In this document: positions 1-8,902 of the stretch, in pieces | How positions within the stretch are numbered: position 1 is the first letter of the stretch | Layout: each line of letters begins with the position of its first letter | NCBI GenBank assembly: GCA_026418905.1 | Contig: JAOAAK010000032.1 | Coordinates: 1-64,000 of the forward strand | Origin: Bacteroidales bacterium | GTDB lineage: Bacteria > Bacteroidota > Bacteroidia > Bacteroidales > DTU049 | DNA: 64,000 nucleotides | Reading direction: 5' to 3' | Made by a program: the position numbers and the translations under genes | The notes under the pieces: model-generated | Seen by the model: only the letters and a program-made list of their open reading frames with translations | What the model was told of the DNA's origin: nothing | Database searches by the model: none

Positions 1-3000
1 AGGACTTCGAAAGTGCGGTCTCCATCTTCACTTTCGTAGAGTCCGTAATAAATATTTTCGGCATTGTTGGCATAATACCACCTCTTATGCTCATGTGGAG
101 ATGGATAAGTTTGTTGTTTGATGACCAAGGGATTTTCAAAATGCTGTATGCAACGCACATGTCTAATGCGAATTGTCCTACCAGTGATGGGATTGGTGTA
201 TATGAGTCCTCCATCTTTTTCAGCATTTTTCAACATCTGTTCTAATGCTTTTTTATTATCGGAGATTCCTAGTTCATTTGCTAATTTACTTGCTTCATCC
301 TCAAATATTTTTTTGATAGCTGGATCGACGATTTGCTTTATATCGAGGTTGCGATCAACAGGTTCGCGTTTGACAATCTGGTACTCAAAATAACCATTCC
401 CATTTTCATCTCGTTTAAAAACTTTGATCTTCCCATAAAAAGTTTCTTTATGCAATTGCCCACGAACGGTATCACCGATCATATACTTGCCCTTATGAGG
501 TCCTTTTCTGATTCGTTTCTTGGTAAAAAGGAAAATTTTATGCCGCACAGGATGCACTACAAGGGTTTCCTTCTCGATCTTATTTCTTATCTGATTCAGT
601 ATTGTTTCGTTTGGTATTCGCGCAGAACTGAGAAGTCTTTTTAGTTCATGTTCATATTGCATTAGCATTGTATAATTTTCATCTGTCTCGTTTGCTGCAT
701 GAGTAATTAGCTTTCCTATTTCTTTGCATTTGGCGTAAGCTTCTAATATTTTCTTGAGCTGAGGTGGACTAGGAATAAGAGATAAAACAAGAGCATCAAT
801 GGCATGATGAGTGTGTTTGGTCCGATCTTTTGGGGATTTCTCCACACGAAGCTTTAGAATTTTGGCAAAATCGGCAACCACGGAACCCTTTTGAACTCTT
901 ACATCGTCGAACACCGTTTTAAGATAATGGAATGCGTATTTACTAATAAGTTGGGTTTCAGTAAGTTGTGCGTTCACAAACTGGGAGGAAACTTCTTCCA
1001 TTTCAAACCGACTTACTTTATTAGTCCAATAGTCCAATTCCATTTTCCAAAGATGTTTCTCAACAATACACTTGTTTTTTTCTTCGATGCTTCGGGCCCG
1101 TTTCGATTTGTTTTCCCAATATATGAGATGATGTCTGATTTCTTCAATCTTTTCTTTCCATGGTTTGATACGTTCAAGAATTTCGTCATGGTCCTTGCAT
1201 TGAGCAGGGATGCGGTTTTTCTTTATATTTCGATTGTAATCTTTAAAGCATACAGTCTTGTTGGCCAGACTGTCATCAAACGAAAGGGAATAAGGTATGG
1301 TATGTTCTATGTCAATTTTATCTTCGGAAAAAAGCTGAGTTAAAGAAATAGGTCTTCCTGTGTAAATACATATGGCTTGTTGTTCGAGCCAAAGTCTATA
1401 TTTCTCCAACACATTATCTTTTGCTTCTTTCAATTTATACCATAAAGATGGTCTAATTTTTTCAAAACTATTTTCTTTCCAAGAGAAATATGTAACTTCA
1501 GCATCTTTATTTTTGTCTTTCCGTGCTTGAGATTGTTTTTCATTAGGCTTATTCAAGCCAGTGAATTCCTCCCCTATGAGGGAAAAACACTGTTCGTACC
1601 ACAGGCGAAATTTATCTATGTCGTCATCATTATGGGGATTAGCTTTCAGGTGTTGATTCTCATTGATTAATTCATAAATAGCATGAGAAAATTCTTTGTT
1701 TTCTTCTTCGCGACGTTCCTGCCAAATTTTATATGCTTTTCGACGGTTAGCATCATTGAGTTCGCGAGGCACCTCGACGACAACGCGAGTATTACGATCC
1801 AGTTGGTCAGTCTTAATGAGATAATTGACCAGTTGCCTGAGTTCTTGCAATACTCTCAGAGCCATAGGGTTCCGCCAATATCCTGTTTTGGGACTTTGCA
1901 AGTAACACTTAGCATCTGGACCGGGTTGAACAGCCGGATAAATCTCACCTTGCGAATGATGATACATCTTATTCAATTGTCTATCGCTGAGGTTGAAATG
2001 TATCCTCAGATATTCTTTGATTTTATCCGTCAAGTTCGGACGAGCAAAGAACTGATGAGACGAGGTTTTTGAATAATCGTAAAGCAACTTCCCTACCTTT
2101 ACGACATAGTCATACTTGTTGTGATCATCTAAATTCTCCCATGTTTTTTCACCAAAATGCCTTTTGCAGTATTCTTCAACTTTTTCTCTTGCAAAAAAAT
2201 CGACAGTACTGGTCTGAATACGGTGTGGATAATCCGATATTAAAGCATTGGCAATGTTGTAAACGTGAAGATCCTTCTGATAATCTCCGAGCAAATTGCT
2301 TATCTCCTTTAAAAGCAAATCTTCATTTTGTTGATTGTATTGTTTTCCTAGAACGTAAGGTATGTTAGCTAAGAGTACAGATCTGTCGTATTCCCATCCT
2401 TTGGTGAGAAAATAATTTATTTTTCTTATGGCTTTGAGGCTAAAAGAAGCATAACCATCCTCCAATTCATGGAACCACTTGAGATAATGTTTAATTTGCT
2501 CATCGTTGAATTGGAATTTTTCTCTAGCAATTCTTTTGATTTCATCTTCATCATCCAGTTGAAAGATGACATGCCAAAGATCTTCCCAGGTATAATAGTT
2601 CTTACTGGACTGATAAGTTACATAGGATGAATTTTGTTTTTTGAGCCGTTTGATTGGCTCATGATATATTTTGTGAGTTTGCCAATCCTCACCAATAATT
2701 TTGGTGAGATAATAAATTGAAGGACAACCTGGCACGTCTTTATTTACATCATAATTCAACGTTATTTCTGCCTTGAATTCATTTTCGATGATTTTCTTGA
2801 CCTTTGCCAAAGACACTAAATTAGGTGTGATGAAAAGCTCATTGAAAATTTTTTCTTTGAGGTTCAAAGGCACGTCCACCCAAGAAGTACTATCAGTTTT
2901 ATAACGAATGTTGTTGAGAACTTGCCAGGCTCTGAAAATTTCGAATTCTGGACGACTTTTAGGGCACCGAGGTTTGTTTTTTTCCAGTAAACATTTACCG

Positions 3001-3902
3001 ACAAGTCCTTTTTGAGAACGTAGGGGTCGTTGCCAGAAAATCGTACATTTGGAAACATCAGTTGTGCCAAATATGTTCTTAAACTTCTCTTCCCATTCAC
3101 CTTTAAATTGGAACTCGAAAATCTTCTCAACTTCTTTGACCAACATCTTGCGTGTGACAAAAGGATGCAGATCATTTCGTATCCGTTTATATTTCAGATC
3201 TTTAAATTCCTGATGATTTTTTTCAGCATTAAAATACAGATGTAAATTATCTTCTGCTTCAGCCAGCAATTGCCCAACAGTCTTTTCTGTATCTCCTTCA
3301 ATTCCTAAACGTTTGAAAAGTTCTGATTTTTTTTCTTCCTCCGAACGAATTTTAAGATCCTCATCGGTTGCCTGGGCTGTTTTCTTACTGCTTTTAAAAG
3401 CACGGTGCTGTGCTATGTGATATAGAGCTCTACCTAGCATGTAACGATTTGAACTAATGCTAAAATCTAATTCATTTTCGACCAAAAATTTTCTTAGTTG
3501 ATAAGGGCTTCTGAAATCTGGCTTACCGTCACCATTAAAATCTAACTTTATCCATTTGTCAAAAGCTTCGTCATCGACTGGAAAGGTTCGTTTGAGATTC
3601 CCTTTTTTATCGTACGTGCACCAGGAAACAATACTTTCTTGCTTAATGGGACAATAGTTTGCTGCATGAAGCTTTTTGAGAGTTTCCCACAATCGGTATT
3701 TTCTAGCTTGGTATAGCCTACGCATAGATCGATATTTAGTTCGTTCAGCTGCTAAAGAATATTCTACGTTTTTATTTTCGTCAACCCCTTTTTCAAAAAC
3801 GATGACACCAAATTTTTCAAATTGCTCATGATTTTCTTTTTCATCGTTTCTGATTACCCATCCGATGGATGACTGGCCCAAATCTAGAGCAAAGGTTTTC
3901 AT
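1..3902 (-). CDS. cas9: Cas9 endonuclease, type II-C-like (C-terminus beyond window edge)
   Basis: RNA-guided DNA endonuclease of a CRISPR-Cas system. I translated the minus strand from the ATG at 3902 to base 3: 1300 codons are open without a stop, and the frame runs off the left edge. RuvC-I is at residues 1-17 (MKTFALDLGQSSIGW, Asp7), followed by an Arg-rich bridge helix near 52-78. RuvC-II is VVVEVPREL with Glu710. The HNH domain has IDIEHTIP with His867, then Asn881 and Asn890. RuvC-III is HHAID with His1032 and Asp1036. A late RGQLHKETFYG motif (1147-1157) marks the start of the WED/PAM-interacting part. All catalytic residues are present, so the protein looks active. From memory, family members of this group are about 1400-1500 residues, so perhaps 100-200 residues are missing. 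cas1 and cas2 are not visible; they would be expected to the left. Confidence 0.97.
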   Translation of the reverse strand, partial: MKTFALDLGQSSIGWVIRNDEKENHEQFEKFGVIVFEKGVDENKNVEYSLAAERTKYRSMRRLYQARKYRLWETLKKLHAANYCPIKQESIVSWCTYDKKGNLKRTFPVDDEAFDKWIKLDFNGDGKPDFRSPYQLRKFLVENELDFSISSNRYMLGRALYHIAQHRAFKSSKKTAQATDEDLKIRSEEEKKSELFKRLGIEGDTEKTVGQLLAEAEDNLHLYFNAEKNHQEFKDLKYKRIRNDLHPFVTRKMLVKEVEKIFEFQFKGEWEEKFKNIFGTTDVSKCTIFWQRPLRSQKGLVGKCLLEKNKPRCPKSRPEFEIFRAWQVLNNIRYKTDSTSWVDVPLNLKEKIFNELFITPNLVSLAKVKKIIENEFKAEITLNYDVNKDVPGCPSIYYLTKIIGEDWQTHKIYHEPIKRLKKQNSSYVTYQSSKNYYTWEDLWHVIFQLDDEDEIKRIAREKFQFNDEQIKHYLKWFHELEDGYASFSLKAIRKINYFLTKGWEYDRSVLLANIPYVLGKQYNQQNEDLLLKEISNLLGDYQKDLHVYNIANALISDYPHRIQTSTVDFFAREKVEEYCKRHFGEKTWENLDDHNKYDYVVKVGKLLYDYSKTSSHQFFARPNLTDKIKEYLRIHFNLSDRQLNKMYHHSQGEIYPAVQPGPDAKCYLQSPKTGYWRNPMALRVLQELRQLVNYLIKTDQLDRNTRVVVEVPRELNDANRRKAYKIWQERREEENKEFSHAIYELINENQHLKANPHNDDDIDKFRLWYEQCFSLIGEEFTGLNKPNEKQSQARKDKNKDAEVTYFSWKENSFEKIRPSLWYKLKEAKDNVLEKYRLWLEQQAICIYTGRPISLTQLFSEDKIDIEHTIPYSLSFDDSLANKTVCFKDYNRNIKKNRIPAQCKDHDEILERIKPWKEKIEEIRHHLIYWENKSKRARSIEEKNKCIVEKHLWKMELDYWTNKVSRFEMEEVSSQFVNAQLTETQLISKYAFHYLKTVFDDVRVQKGSVVADFAKILKLRVEKSPKDRTKHTHHAIDALVLSLIPSPPQLKKILEAYAKCKEIGKLITHAANETDENYTMLMQYEHELKRLLSSARIPNETILNQIRNKIEKETLVVHPVRHKIFLFTKKRIRKGPHKGKYMIGDTVRGQLHKETFYGKIKVFKRDENGNGYFEYQIVKREPVDRNLDIKQIVDPAIKKIFEDEASKLANELGISDNKKALEQMLKNAEKDGGLIYTNPITGRTIRIRHVRCIQHFENPLVIKQQTYPSPHEHKRWYYANNAENIYYGLYESEDGDRTFEV

Positions 3903-3918
3903 CTTACTAAAATTTTAA

Positions 3919-3926
3919 CAAAATTA
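3919..3926 (-). promoter_or_regulatory. possible -7 element of cas9
   Basis: The minus strand reads TAATTTTG here, matching the Bacteroidota -7 consensus TAnnTTTG, about 17 bases before the cas9 ATG at 3902. I see no TTG at the expected -33 distance in the very AT-rich DNA upstream, so this is a weak call. It would give a leader of only about ten bases. Confidence 0.3.
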
Positions 3927-3964
3927 AGAAATAAAGCTTTTTAAAAAAAATTTTTTATAAATAG

Positions 3965-3994
3965 TTGTTGCTATTAAAAATTTTATTATATTTG
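3965..3994 (+). promoter_or_regulatory. promoter of the tracrRNA-like transcript
   Basis: TTG at 3965-3967 is followed after 19 bases by TATATTTG at 3987-3994, a full match to the Bacteroidota -33/-7 promoter. Transcription would start near 3999-4003, directly at the anti-repeat-like sequence, and run away from cas9. The inverted repeat TGTTGC (3966-3971) and GCAACA (3994-3999) brackets the promoter core. Confidence 0.65.
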
Positions 3995-3999
3995 CAACA

Positions 4000-4064
4000 G
4001 CGAATCACAATAAGGCTATAAGCCGAAGGATTCTTGCCCTTGCGCCTTGCGTGAGGGCTTTTTT
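4000..4064 (+). ncRNA. putative tracrRNA, divergent from cas9
   Basis: This is a short, promoter-to-terminator unit of about 65 nt on the strand opposite cas9. The 5' part GCGAATCACAA (4000-4010) is the reverse complement of TTGTGATTCGC, which resembles the conserved start (GTTGTGATTTGC, from memory) of type II-C repeats in Bacteroidota, so it is the likely anti-repeat. Then comes a nexus-like hairpin GGCT-ATA-AGCC (4014-4024), preceded by CACAATAAG as in the Neisseria II-C tracrRNA, and a 10-bp terminator hairpin with a T6 run. Position next to cas9, size and element order all fit a tracrRNA. No repeat array is in the window, so base pairing to the real repeat cannot be tested here. Transcript ends are inferred. 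Confidence 0.75.
4036..4064 (+). terminator. intrinsic terminator of the tracrRNA-like transcript
   Basis: Arms GCCCTTGCGC (4036-4045) and GCGTGAGGGC (4049-4058) pair over ten positions, two of them G-U, around the loop CTT, and are followed by six T on the plus strand. There is no T run on the minus strand, so it serves the plus-strand transcript and not mutS2, whose stop is at 4068. Confidence 0.8.
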
Positions 4065-4067
4065 ATT

Positions 4068-6443
4068 TTACTTAAAATGTACCATCGTAAAACCATCCTC
4101 GTTTGCATCGGAAGGAAAAGAAATATCTAGGATGTCCTGATATTGTCGGAGATAATCGCGGATGGCTTTTTTCAAAATACCGTAACCTTTTCCATGTATA
4201 ATTTGAAGAAATGGGACACGGTTAAGAAGAGCCCTATCAATTTTTCGGTCAACTTCCTGGAGAGCTTCTTCAACACGCATGCCTCTTACATCGACCTGTG
4301 TATCGATAAATGCAACGACATGAGAAGTAGATGTTACCGACGATCTTCTAACGTTGGGTTCGTCGATCTTTTCAAGTTCTTTGATGGAAACTTCCATGAT
4401 AAAACCGTTCATTTCGACATGAGCGACGTTCTTTTCAATGGAAATGATTTCACCTCTGTGTTGGGTTTCTTTGATTCTGACACGATCACCTGGATGGAAT
4501 TCTATTTGAAGGAGTTGTTCTTGCTCAAGAGGTCGTAGTGGTTCGTGAACGAGCTGCATGGGAGGTTTTTCAAACAATCGAGACTTTTCCTGCTCAAAAT
4601 TTTTTCGAATAGATTTTGTTTTCTCTTTGTTGAGGGCATTTTCTTTAACTTCTCGAATGGTCCTTTCTATTAGCCTTTGAGCATTGGCCAATAAGCGCTG
4701 AGCTTCACGTTCGGCTTGATGGATAATCAGCTCTTTTCTTTCTTGCAACTTTCTGTTCAATTCCTGATACTCTTTGATTAAATCGGCGACCATTTGTTCA
4801 GCTACTTCTATTTGTTTTTTTCGTTGTTCAAGATCTTTTTGCCATGCAATAAGCTGCTGAAACATGTCGGTGTAAACATCTTGCTGAGGATTCGTTTTAC
4901 TTCTAGCTAACTGAATTATTTCGGTGGGAAACTCAATTTTTGATGCAATTTCGAGACCATAAGATGAGCCGGGAAGCCCAATAAAAAACTCATAAGTAGG
5001 CTCCAGTTTTTCATGATCGAAAAGCATGGTCGCATTGATAGCACCTTGCTGGCTTGATGCCCACATTTTAAGATGTTCGAAATGAGTTGTTACTATGATA
5101 AGTGGATCTTTTTTAAGTAAGATTTCCAGGTATGCTTCAGCCAGCTTAGCTCCAATTTCTGGCTCGGTTCCCGTAGCTACCTCATCAATAAGAACGAGAG
5201 TGTCCTGATCGGAATGCTCATAAATTTCCTTCATTCTAATCAAACGTGACGTAAACGTACTAAGATCGTTTTCAATGGATTGGCGATCACCTATATCGAC
5301 AAGTATTTGACTGAACAAAGGAAATTGGCTATCTCCATCACAAGGAACAAGCAATCCGCATTGAAGCATCAGTTGTAGGAGTCCGACCGTTTTGATAACG
5401 ACCGATTTTCCCCCAGCATTAGGACCACTGATCACAAGAAGTTTGTAATTCTCACCTAAGGTCAACGTAAGAGGAACTATAGTTTTGCCTTTTTGTTTTA
5501 AAACCATTTCAAGCAGAGGATGTCGAGCATTTTTGATCGAAAGTATTTTTTCATGCGAAATTTGCGGAAGCACAGCCTTTTGCTCAAAAGCCATGCGTGC
5601 AGCGGCAAAAAAGAAATCGATCCATGAGATATCGAGAATAAGAGTCTCTAAAGCACTCCTTTCCTTCCTTACGTACGAAGTTAGTTCGGAAAGTATTTTG
5701 ATCATTTCTTTTCTTTCTTCACTTTCTAACATCTGAAGTTGATTATTCAATTGATAGATTGCCTGCGGCTCGACAAAAAGTGTCTGGCCAGTAGCGGAAA
5801 CATCTATGACTATACTTCGGGTGAGAGACTTTTTGTGAGGTGGAACAGGAATCACCATCCTGCCTTTTCGAAGAGTCGGTTGGACGTTCTCCTCGATGAT
5901 TTGACGGTCCTTCCAATATTTGAGAACTTCAAATAGTTTTTTTTCTATGTTTGAAACGAGATTGGCTTTTTGCTGACGAATGTGTTGAAGTTGAGTACTT
6001 GCCTTGTCTAAAATTTCTCCTTTCTCGTTTAAATGCCTGCCAATAATGTCCTGAAGATGAAAAGGTATCTTGTTCGGACTGAGCCATTGCTTAAAATTCT
6101 CACATTGATGTTTTTTAATCCACTCTAGGACGTCGCGATAAAAAATGAGGTGTTCGATTAAATTTAAAAAAGTTTCACCTTCCCAATAATGCAGTAAATC
6201 TTCAAGCTTTTGCAATTCGCCACTAAGGTCACTTCCATGAAAAGCCGGGAGTTGAAAACCTTTCGTGAGAATTTGATTTATTTCGTCTACGATCTTGAGT
6301 CGCCTCAGAAGTATTTTTTCCTCCGCGATAAGTTGCAATTCTTCAATATGGTTAATTCCGTATGGAGTACTTAAGTAAAATTTCAGACGATCTTTGATTT
6401 GATCAAAATGCAACAAGTTTTCCGTTTCTTTTACATTAAGCAT
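4068..6443 (-). CDS. mutS2: endonuclease MutS2
   Basis: DNA-binding ATPase of the MutS2 family, 791 residues, a usual length. The N-terminal core is followed by the ATPase with Walker A GPNAGGKS and a Walker B/signature region LVLIDEVATGTEPE; the signature is slightly altered from the common DELGSGTDP. A long charged coiled-coil linker leads to the C-terminal Smr domain (VDVRGMRVEEAL and HGKGYGILKKA), which carries the nuclease or RNA-binding function in relatives. MutS2 proteins act on branched DNA or collided ribosomes, depending on species, and not in classic mismatch repair. The gene is four bases downstream of the glycosyltransferase at 6448 and may be cotranscribed with it. Confidence 0.93.
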   Translation of the reverse strand: MLNVKETENLLHFDQIKDRLKFYLSTPYGINHIEELQLIAEEKILLRRLKIVDEINQILTKGFQLPAFHGSDLSGELQKLEDLLHYWEGETFLNLIEHLIFYRDVLEWIKKHQCENFKQWLSPNKIPFHLQDIIGRHLNEKGEILDKASTQLQHIRQQKANLVSNIEKKLFEVLKYWKDRQIIEENVQPTLRKGRMVIPVPPHKKSLTRSIVIDVSATGQTLFVEPQAIYQLNNQLQMLESEERKEMIKILSELTSYVRKERSALETLILDISWIDFFFAAARMAFEQKAVLPQISHEKILSIKNARHPLLEMVLKQKGKTIVPLTLTLGENYKLLVISGPNAGGKSVVIKTVGLLQLMLQCGLLVPCDGDSQFPLFSQILVDIGDRQSIENDLSTFTSRLIRMKEIYEHSDQDTLVLIDEVATGTEPEIGAKLAEAYLEILLKKDPLIIVTTHFEHLKMWASSQQGAINATMLFDHEKLEPTYEFFIGLPGSSYGLEIASKIEFPTEIIQLARSKTNPQQDVYTDMFQQLIAWQKDLEQRKKQIEVAEQMVADLIKEYQELNRKLQERKELIIHQAEREAQRLLANAQRLIERTIREVKENALNKEKTKSIRKNFEQEKSRLFEKPPMQLVHEPLRPLEQEQLLQIEFHPGDRVRIKETQHRGEIISIEKNVAHVEMNGFIMEVSIKELEKIDEPNVRRSSVTSTSHVVAFIDTQVDVRGMRVEEALQEVDRKIDRALLNRVPFLQIIHGKGYGILKKAIRDYLRQYQDILDISFPSDANEDGFTMVHFK

Positions 6444-6447
6444 AATT

Positions 6448-7605
6448 TCATCTTTTAGATGGCTCCCATATAGCTTTATCTATTCTTTCGAACATCCAAC
6501 GAAAACAACCGGTTACTAAAGCCAGGTTCATGGTCAAAAAATGAGTTATTAGCCTCAAGACATATACATAAATACCAAATTTGTTGAGTATCCAATCTAA
6601 AATTGGAATTATTATGATAAAAATAAAGACAGCAAGAAAGAACCTGTAAAATAACTGATGAGAAAGCAAAAGCGTGAGAATAAACCATGCCACCAAAAAG
6701 AAAGGAACTAGCCAACGCAGTACTTTATGGCAAATAAAAAACAGTGAAGCTTTCTTCCAAGGAGTTAAAATCCACCGCCAGAAGATTCGCAAGTTTTGAA
6801 AATTGCCTGTTGCAATTCTATCCTTACGCCTAAATTCTTCTTTCAAATGCAGAGGTAGTTTCTGATTTGCTTTAGCTTCAGGATCGATGATTACTCGAAA
6901 TCCTCTCTCTATAACTCGCAACGTGATATAAAAATCATCCACCATTAGGTAAGGAGGAACTTCAGGAAAAAGTTCTTTGCGAATTGCAAATAAAGCTCCG
7001 TAAACTCCCATGACATATCCACCTGCCAGGCCTTCGTAATATTTGAGTTTCATTTCATTGTCCATGTAAAATTGTTCCTGTCGAACGATGCCTGCATTGA
7101 CCTGAATGGGATTGAGCAATACACCACCTACTATGCCAATGGAAGGATCTGAAAACCACCTTACAAGATGCGAGATAGTATCTGGAAATAGCATCGCTTT
7201 AGCATCGGACGATATAATGATCTGACCATGAGCCTGACGAACGAGATCGTTGATCACCGAGATTTTACCTCGTCTTTCTTTAAAAAGAAAAACACGTAAA
7301 TGAGGATCACGCTTTGCCCACGATGTTAATATTTCCGTAGTTCTATCGGTTGATCCATCCGAACCAATCAAAACTTCCATTTTATCTGCTGGATAATCAG
7401 ATGCAAAAATCGATCTTAGTTTCTCATCCAACACATTTTCCTCATTATACACAGACATCACGAGAGATACAAAAGGCATGTTGTTCGATTCTTCTCTTTT
7501 AGCAATCAAATACTTTTTTCTGTAAACCCATTTCATGAAAGATGGATAGAGTAAATAAGGTATCAAAATGAGGCCAAGAAGCAACCACCACAAAACTTCC
7601 ATCAT
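6448..7605 (-). CDS. membrane glycosyltransferase family 2
   Basis: A processive-type GT2 enzyme of 385 residues. One N-terminal membrane helix is followed by the GT-A domain: FVSLVMSVYNEENVL, SDGSTDRT, a DxD-like SSDAKAM, and MVDDFYITLRVIERG, which corresponds to the acceptor-binding ED motif. Near residues 265-275 lies KDRIATGNFQNLR, a variant of the QxxRW-like region. Three or more membrane helices end the protein (LVPFFLVAWFILTLLL and later). It likely transfers sugars onto a lipid-linked or surface polysaccharide at the inner membrane. It overlaps the upstream glycosyltransferase gene by four bases, indicating coupled translation. The donor and product sugars cannot be told. Confidence 0.88.
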   Translation of the reverse strand: MMEVLWWLLLGLILIPYLLYPSFMKWVYRKKYLIAKREESNNMPFVSLVMSVYNEENVLDEKLRSIFASDYPADKMEVLIGSDGSTDRTTEILTSWAKRDPHLRVFLFKERRGKISVINDLVRQAHGQIIISSDAKAMLFPDTISHLVRWFSDPSIGIVGGVLLNPIQVNAGIVRQEQFYMDNEMKLKYYEGLAGGYVMGVYGALFAIRKELFPEVPPYLMVDDFYITLRVIERGFRVIIDPEAKANQKLPLHLKEEFRRKDRIATGNFQNLRIFWRWILTPWKKASLFFICHKVLRWLVPFFLVAWFILTLLLSHQLFYRFFLAVFIFIIIIPILDWILNKFGIYVYVLRLITHFLTMNLALVTGCFRWMFERIDKAIWEPSKR

Positions 7606-8804
7606 TTCGTTAGTATTTGGCTATAGGCTTTTTCCAAATCTTGAACAAGAGCATGAATCGAAAAATTTGACTTGATGAAGGAACGAGCCTGAATTTGAAT
7701 TTGCTTGTGTAATTCATCGTCAGACAATAAACGTACGATATAATCGGCCATTTGTTGCGGATCCTGGCTAATGAGAATATGTTTTTCATTTTCGACAGGT
7801 ATGCCTTCTGCAGCAATAGGTGTAGCAACAACGGCCTTTCCATGAGCCATGGCTTCGATAATCTTCACACGAATTCCACTACCAGCAAAGAGAGGAACCA
7901 CCATCACACCATGCTCTTGCATAAAAACACTCGCATTTTCAATTTCTCCTACACAACGAATACCCCACTTCATTAATTCATCTTTTAGACCTTCTCGAGG
8001 ATTTCTACCAGCAACCCAAAACTCACACCCGGGTAATTTCTCTTTGATCAAAGGAAAAACCTTATCTGCAAACCACCTCAATCCTTCCAAATTGGGTATC
8101 CAATCCAAAGCTCCTAAAAAGAATATATCTTTCTTTATGTCGGTTTTAATAAGAATAGATTCAACATCAATACCATAAGGAACTACTTGCATAGGCTTGT
8201 TGTTACCTGCTTTTCTAAAAAAATGCGCATCTTCTTCTGAAATAGGAATAAGCAAATCATATTGATTAATCACCTTTTTTTCATACTCTTCTAGACGATG
8301 AGCAAAACGTTTGAAATATATTTTTTTAAACACATTTTTTTCCTGCAAAGCTAGCCTTCTCCAAATAAGATGTTCGATGTTATGAGGGCGGAAAACGATT
8401 TTCGACGAACACGCTTTCCGAATGACCCCCACGTATGCAATACCGTACAGTCCTTCTATTTGAATAATATCATATTTTTTACTCCGAAGCAGATCTTCAA
8501 GTTTTTTAGCAAAAACCGGATGAGTAAATCTTTCGACAGAATAAGGTAAAGATGAAAAAAAATAATTTCTCATAAGAGGCCATACACGAATAGAAGTATC
8601 AACATTCACCAAAAACCATTGAAAAGTACTTAAGATTTCAGCGGGAAATTCCTCCATTCGAACATGATGTTTAGGGGTATTCATACATAAAAAGTCGACG
8701 ACGTGACCTTGTTTTGAGAGACCTAGAGCAAGATCCAAAGTTGCTCTAGCACCACCATCTTTGGGTGGGTAAGGAACCTTGGTCGTTAACATCAAAATGT
8801 TCAT
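7602..8804 (-). CDS. glycosyltransferase family 4
   Basis: GT-B fold sugar transferase of 400 residues. It begins MNILMLTTKVPYPPKDGGA, the typical N-terminal Rossmann strand with a glycine loop. The C-terminal half has FLGALDWIPNLEG, VAGRNP and the conserved segment FAGSGIRVKIIEAMAHGKAVVATPIAAEGIP, where the EAMAxGKPVV element binds the nucleotide sugar. I chose the ATG at 8804 and not the 36-codon extension to 8912, because the family starts at MNIL and the extension would overlap the divergent cyclophilin gene. It overlaps the next gene by four bases. Likely role: surface polysaccharide assembly. Confidence 0.88.
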   Translation of the reverse strand: MNILMLTTKVPYPPKDGGARATLDLALGLSKQGHVVDFLCMNTPKHHVRMEEFPAEILSTFQWFLVNVDTSIRVWPLMRNYFFSSLPYSVERFTHPVFAKKLEDLLRSKKYDIIQIEGLYGIAYVGVIRKACSSKIVFRPHNIEHLIWRRLALQEKNVFKKIYFKRFAHRLEEYEKKVINQYDLLIPISEEDAHFFRKAGNNKPMQVVPYGIDVESILIKTDIKKDIFFLGALDWIPNLEGLRWFADKVFPLIKEKLPGCEFWVAGRNPREGLKDELMKWGIRCVGEIENASVFMQEHGVMVVPLFAGSGIRVKIIEAMAHGKAVVATPIAAEGIPVENEKHILISQDPQQMADYIVRLLSDDELHKQIQIQARSFIKSNFSIHALVQDLEKAYSQILTK

Positions 8805-8885
8805 TCTATTCAAATTCTTCACACAAAAATACTGAAAAACAACGAGGAATACGGACCAGCAATTTTTTAAGCTTGCAAACTTTTT

Positions 8886-8893
8886 TATTTTTG
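8886..8893 (+). promoter_or_regulatory. -7 element of the cyclophilin gene
   Basis: TATTTTTG matches TAnnTTTG and ends ten bases before the ATG at 8903. No TTG sits at the usual -33 distance. It lies between divergent genes and supports 8903 as the start codon, since the longer in-frame start at 8765 would lie upstream of this promoter. Confidence 0.45.
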
Positions 8894-8902
8894 CAAAAAA
8901 AA

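Noticed and set aside
118-3245. Several open frames of 60-150 codons on the plus strand and one of 103 codons on the minus strand
   Set aside because: They all lie in other frames within the cas9 coding region and show no family features.
4049-4067. Terminator for mutS2
   Set aside because: The T run is on the plus strand only, so the hairpin ends the plus-strand RNA; the minus strand has no T run after it.
4143-5936. Plus-strand frames opposite mutS2
   Set aside because: They mirror the mutS2 gene, which is intact with all motifs.
8765-8902. N-terminal extension of the cyclophilin
   Set aside because: It precedes a promoter element and would hide the signal peptide; the conserved protein starts at 8903.
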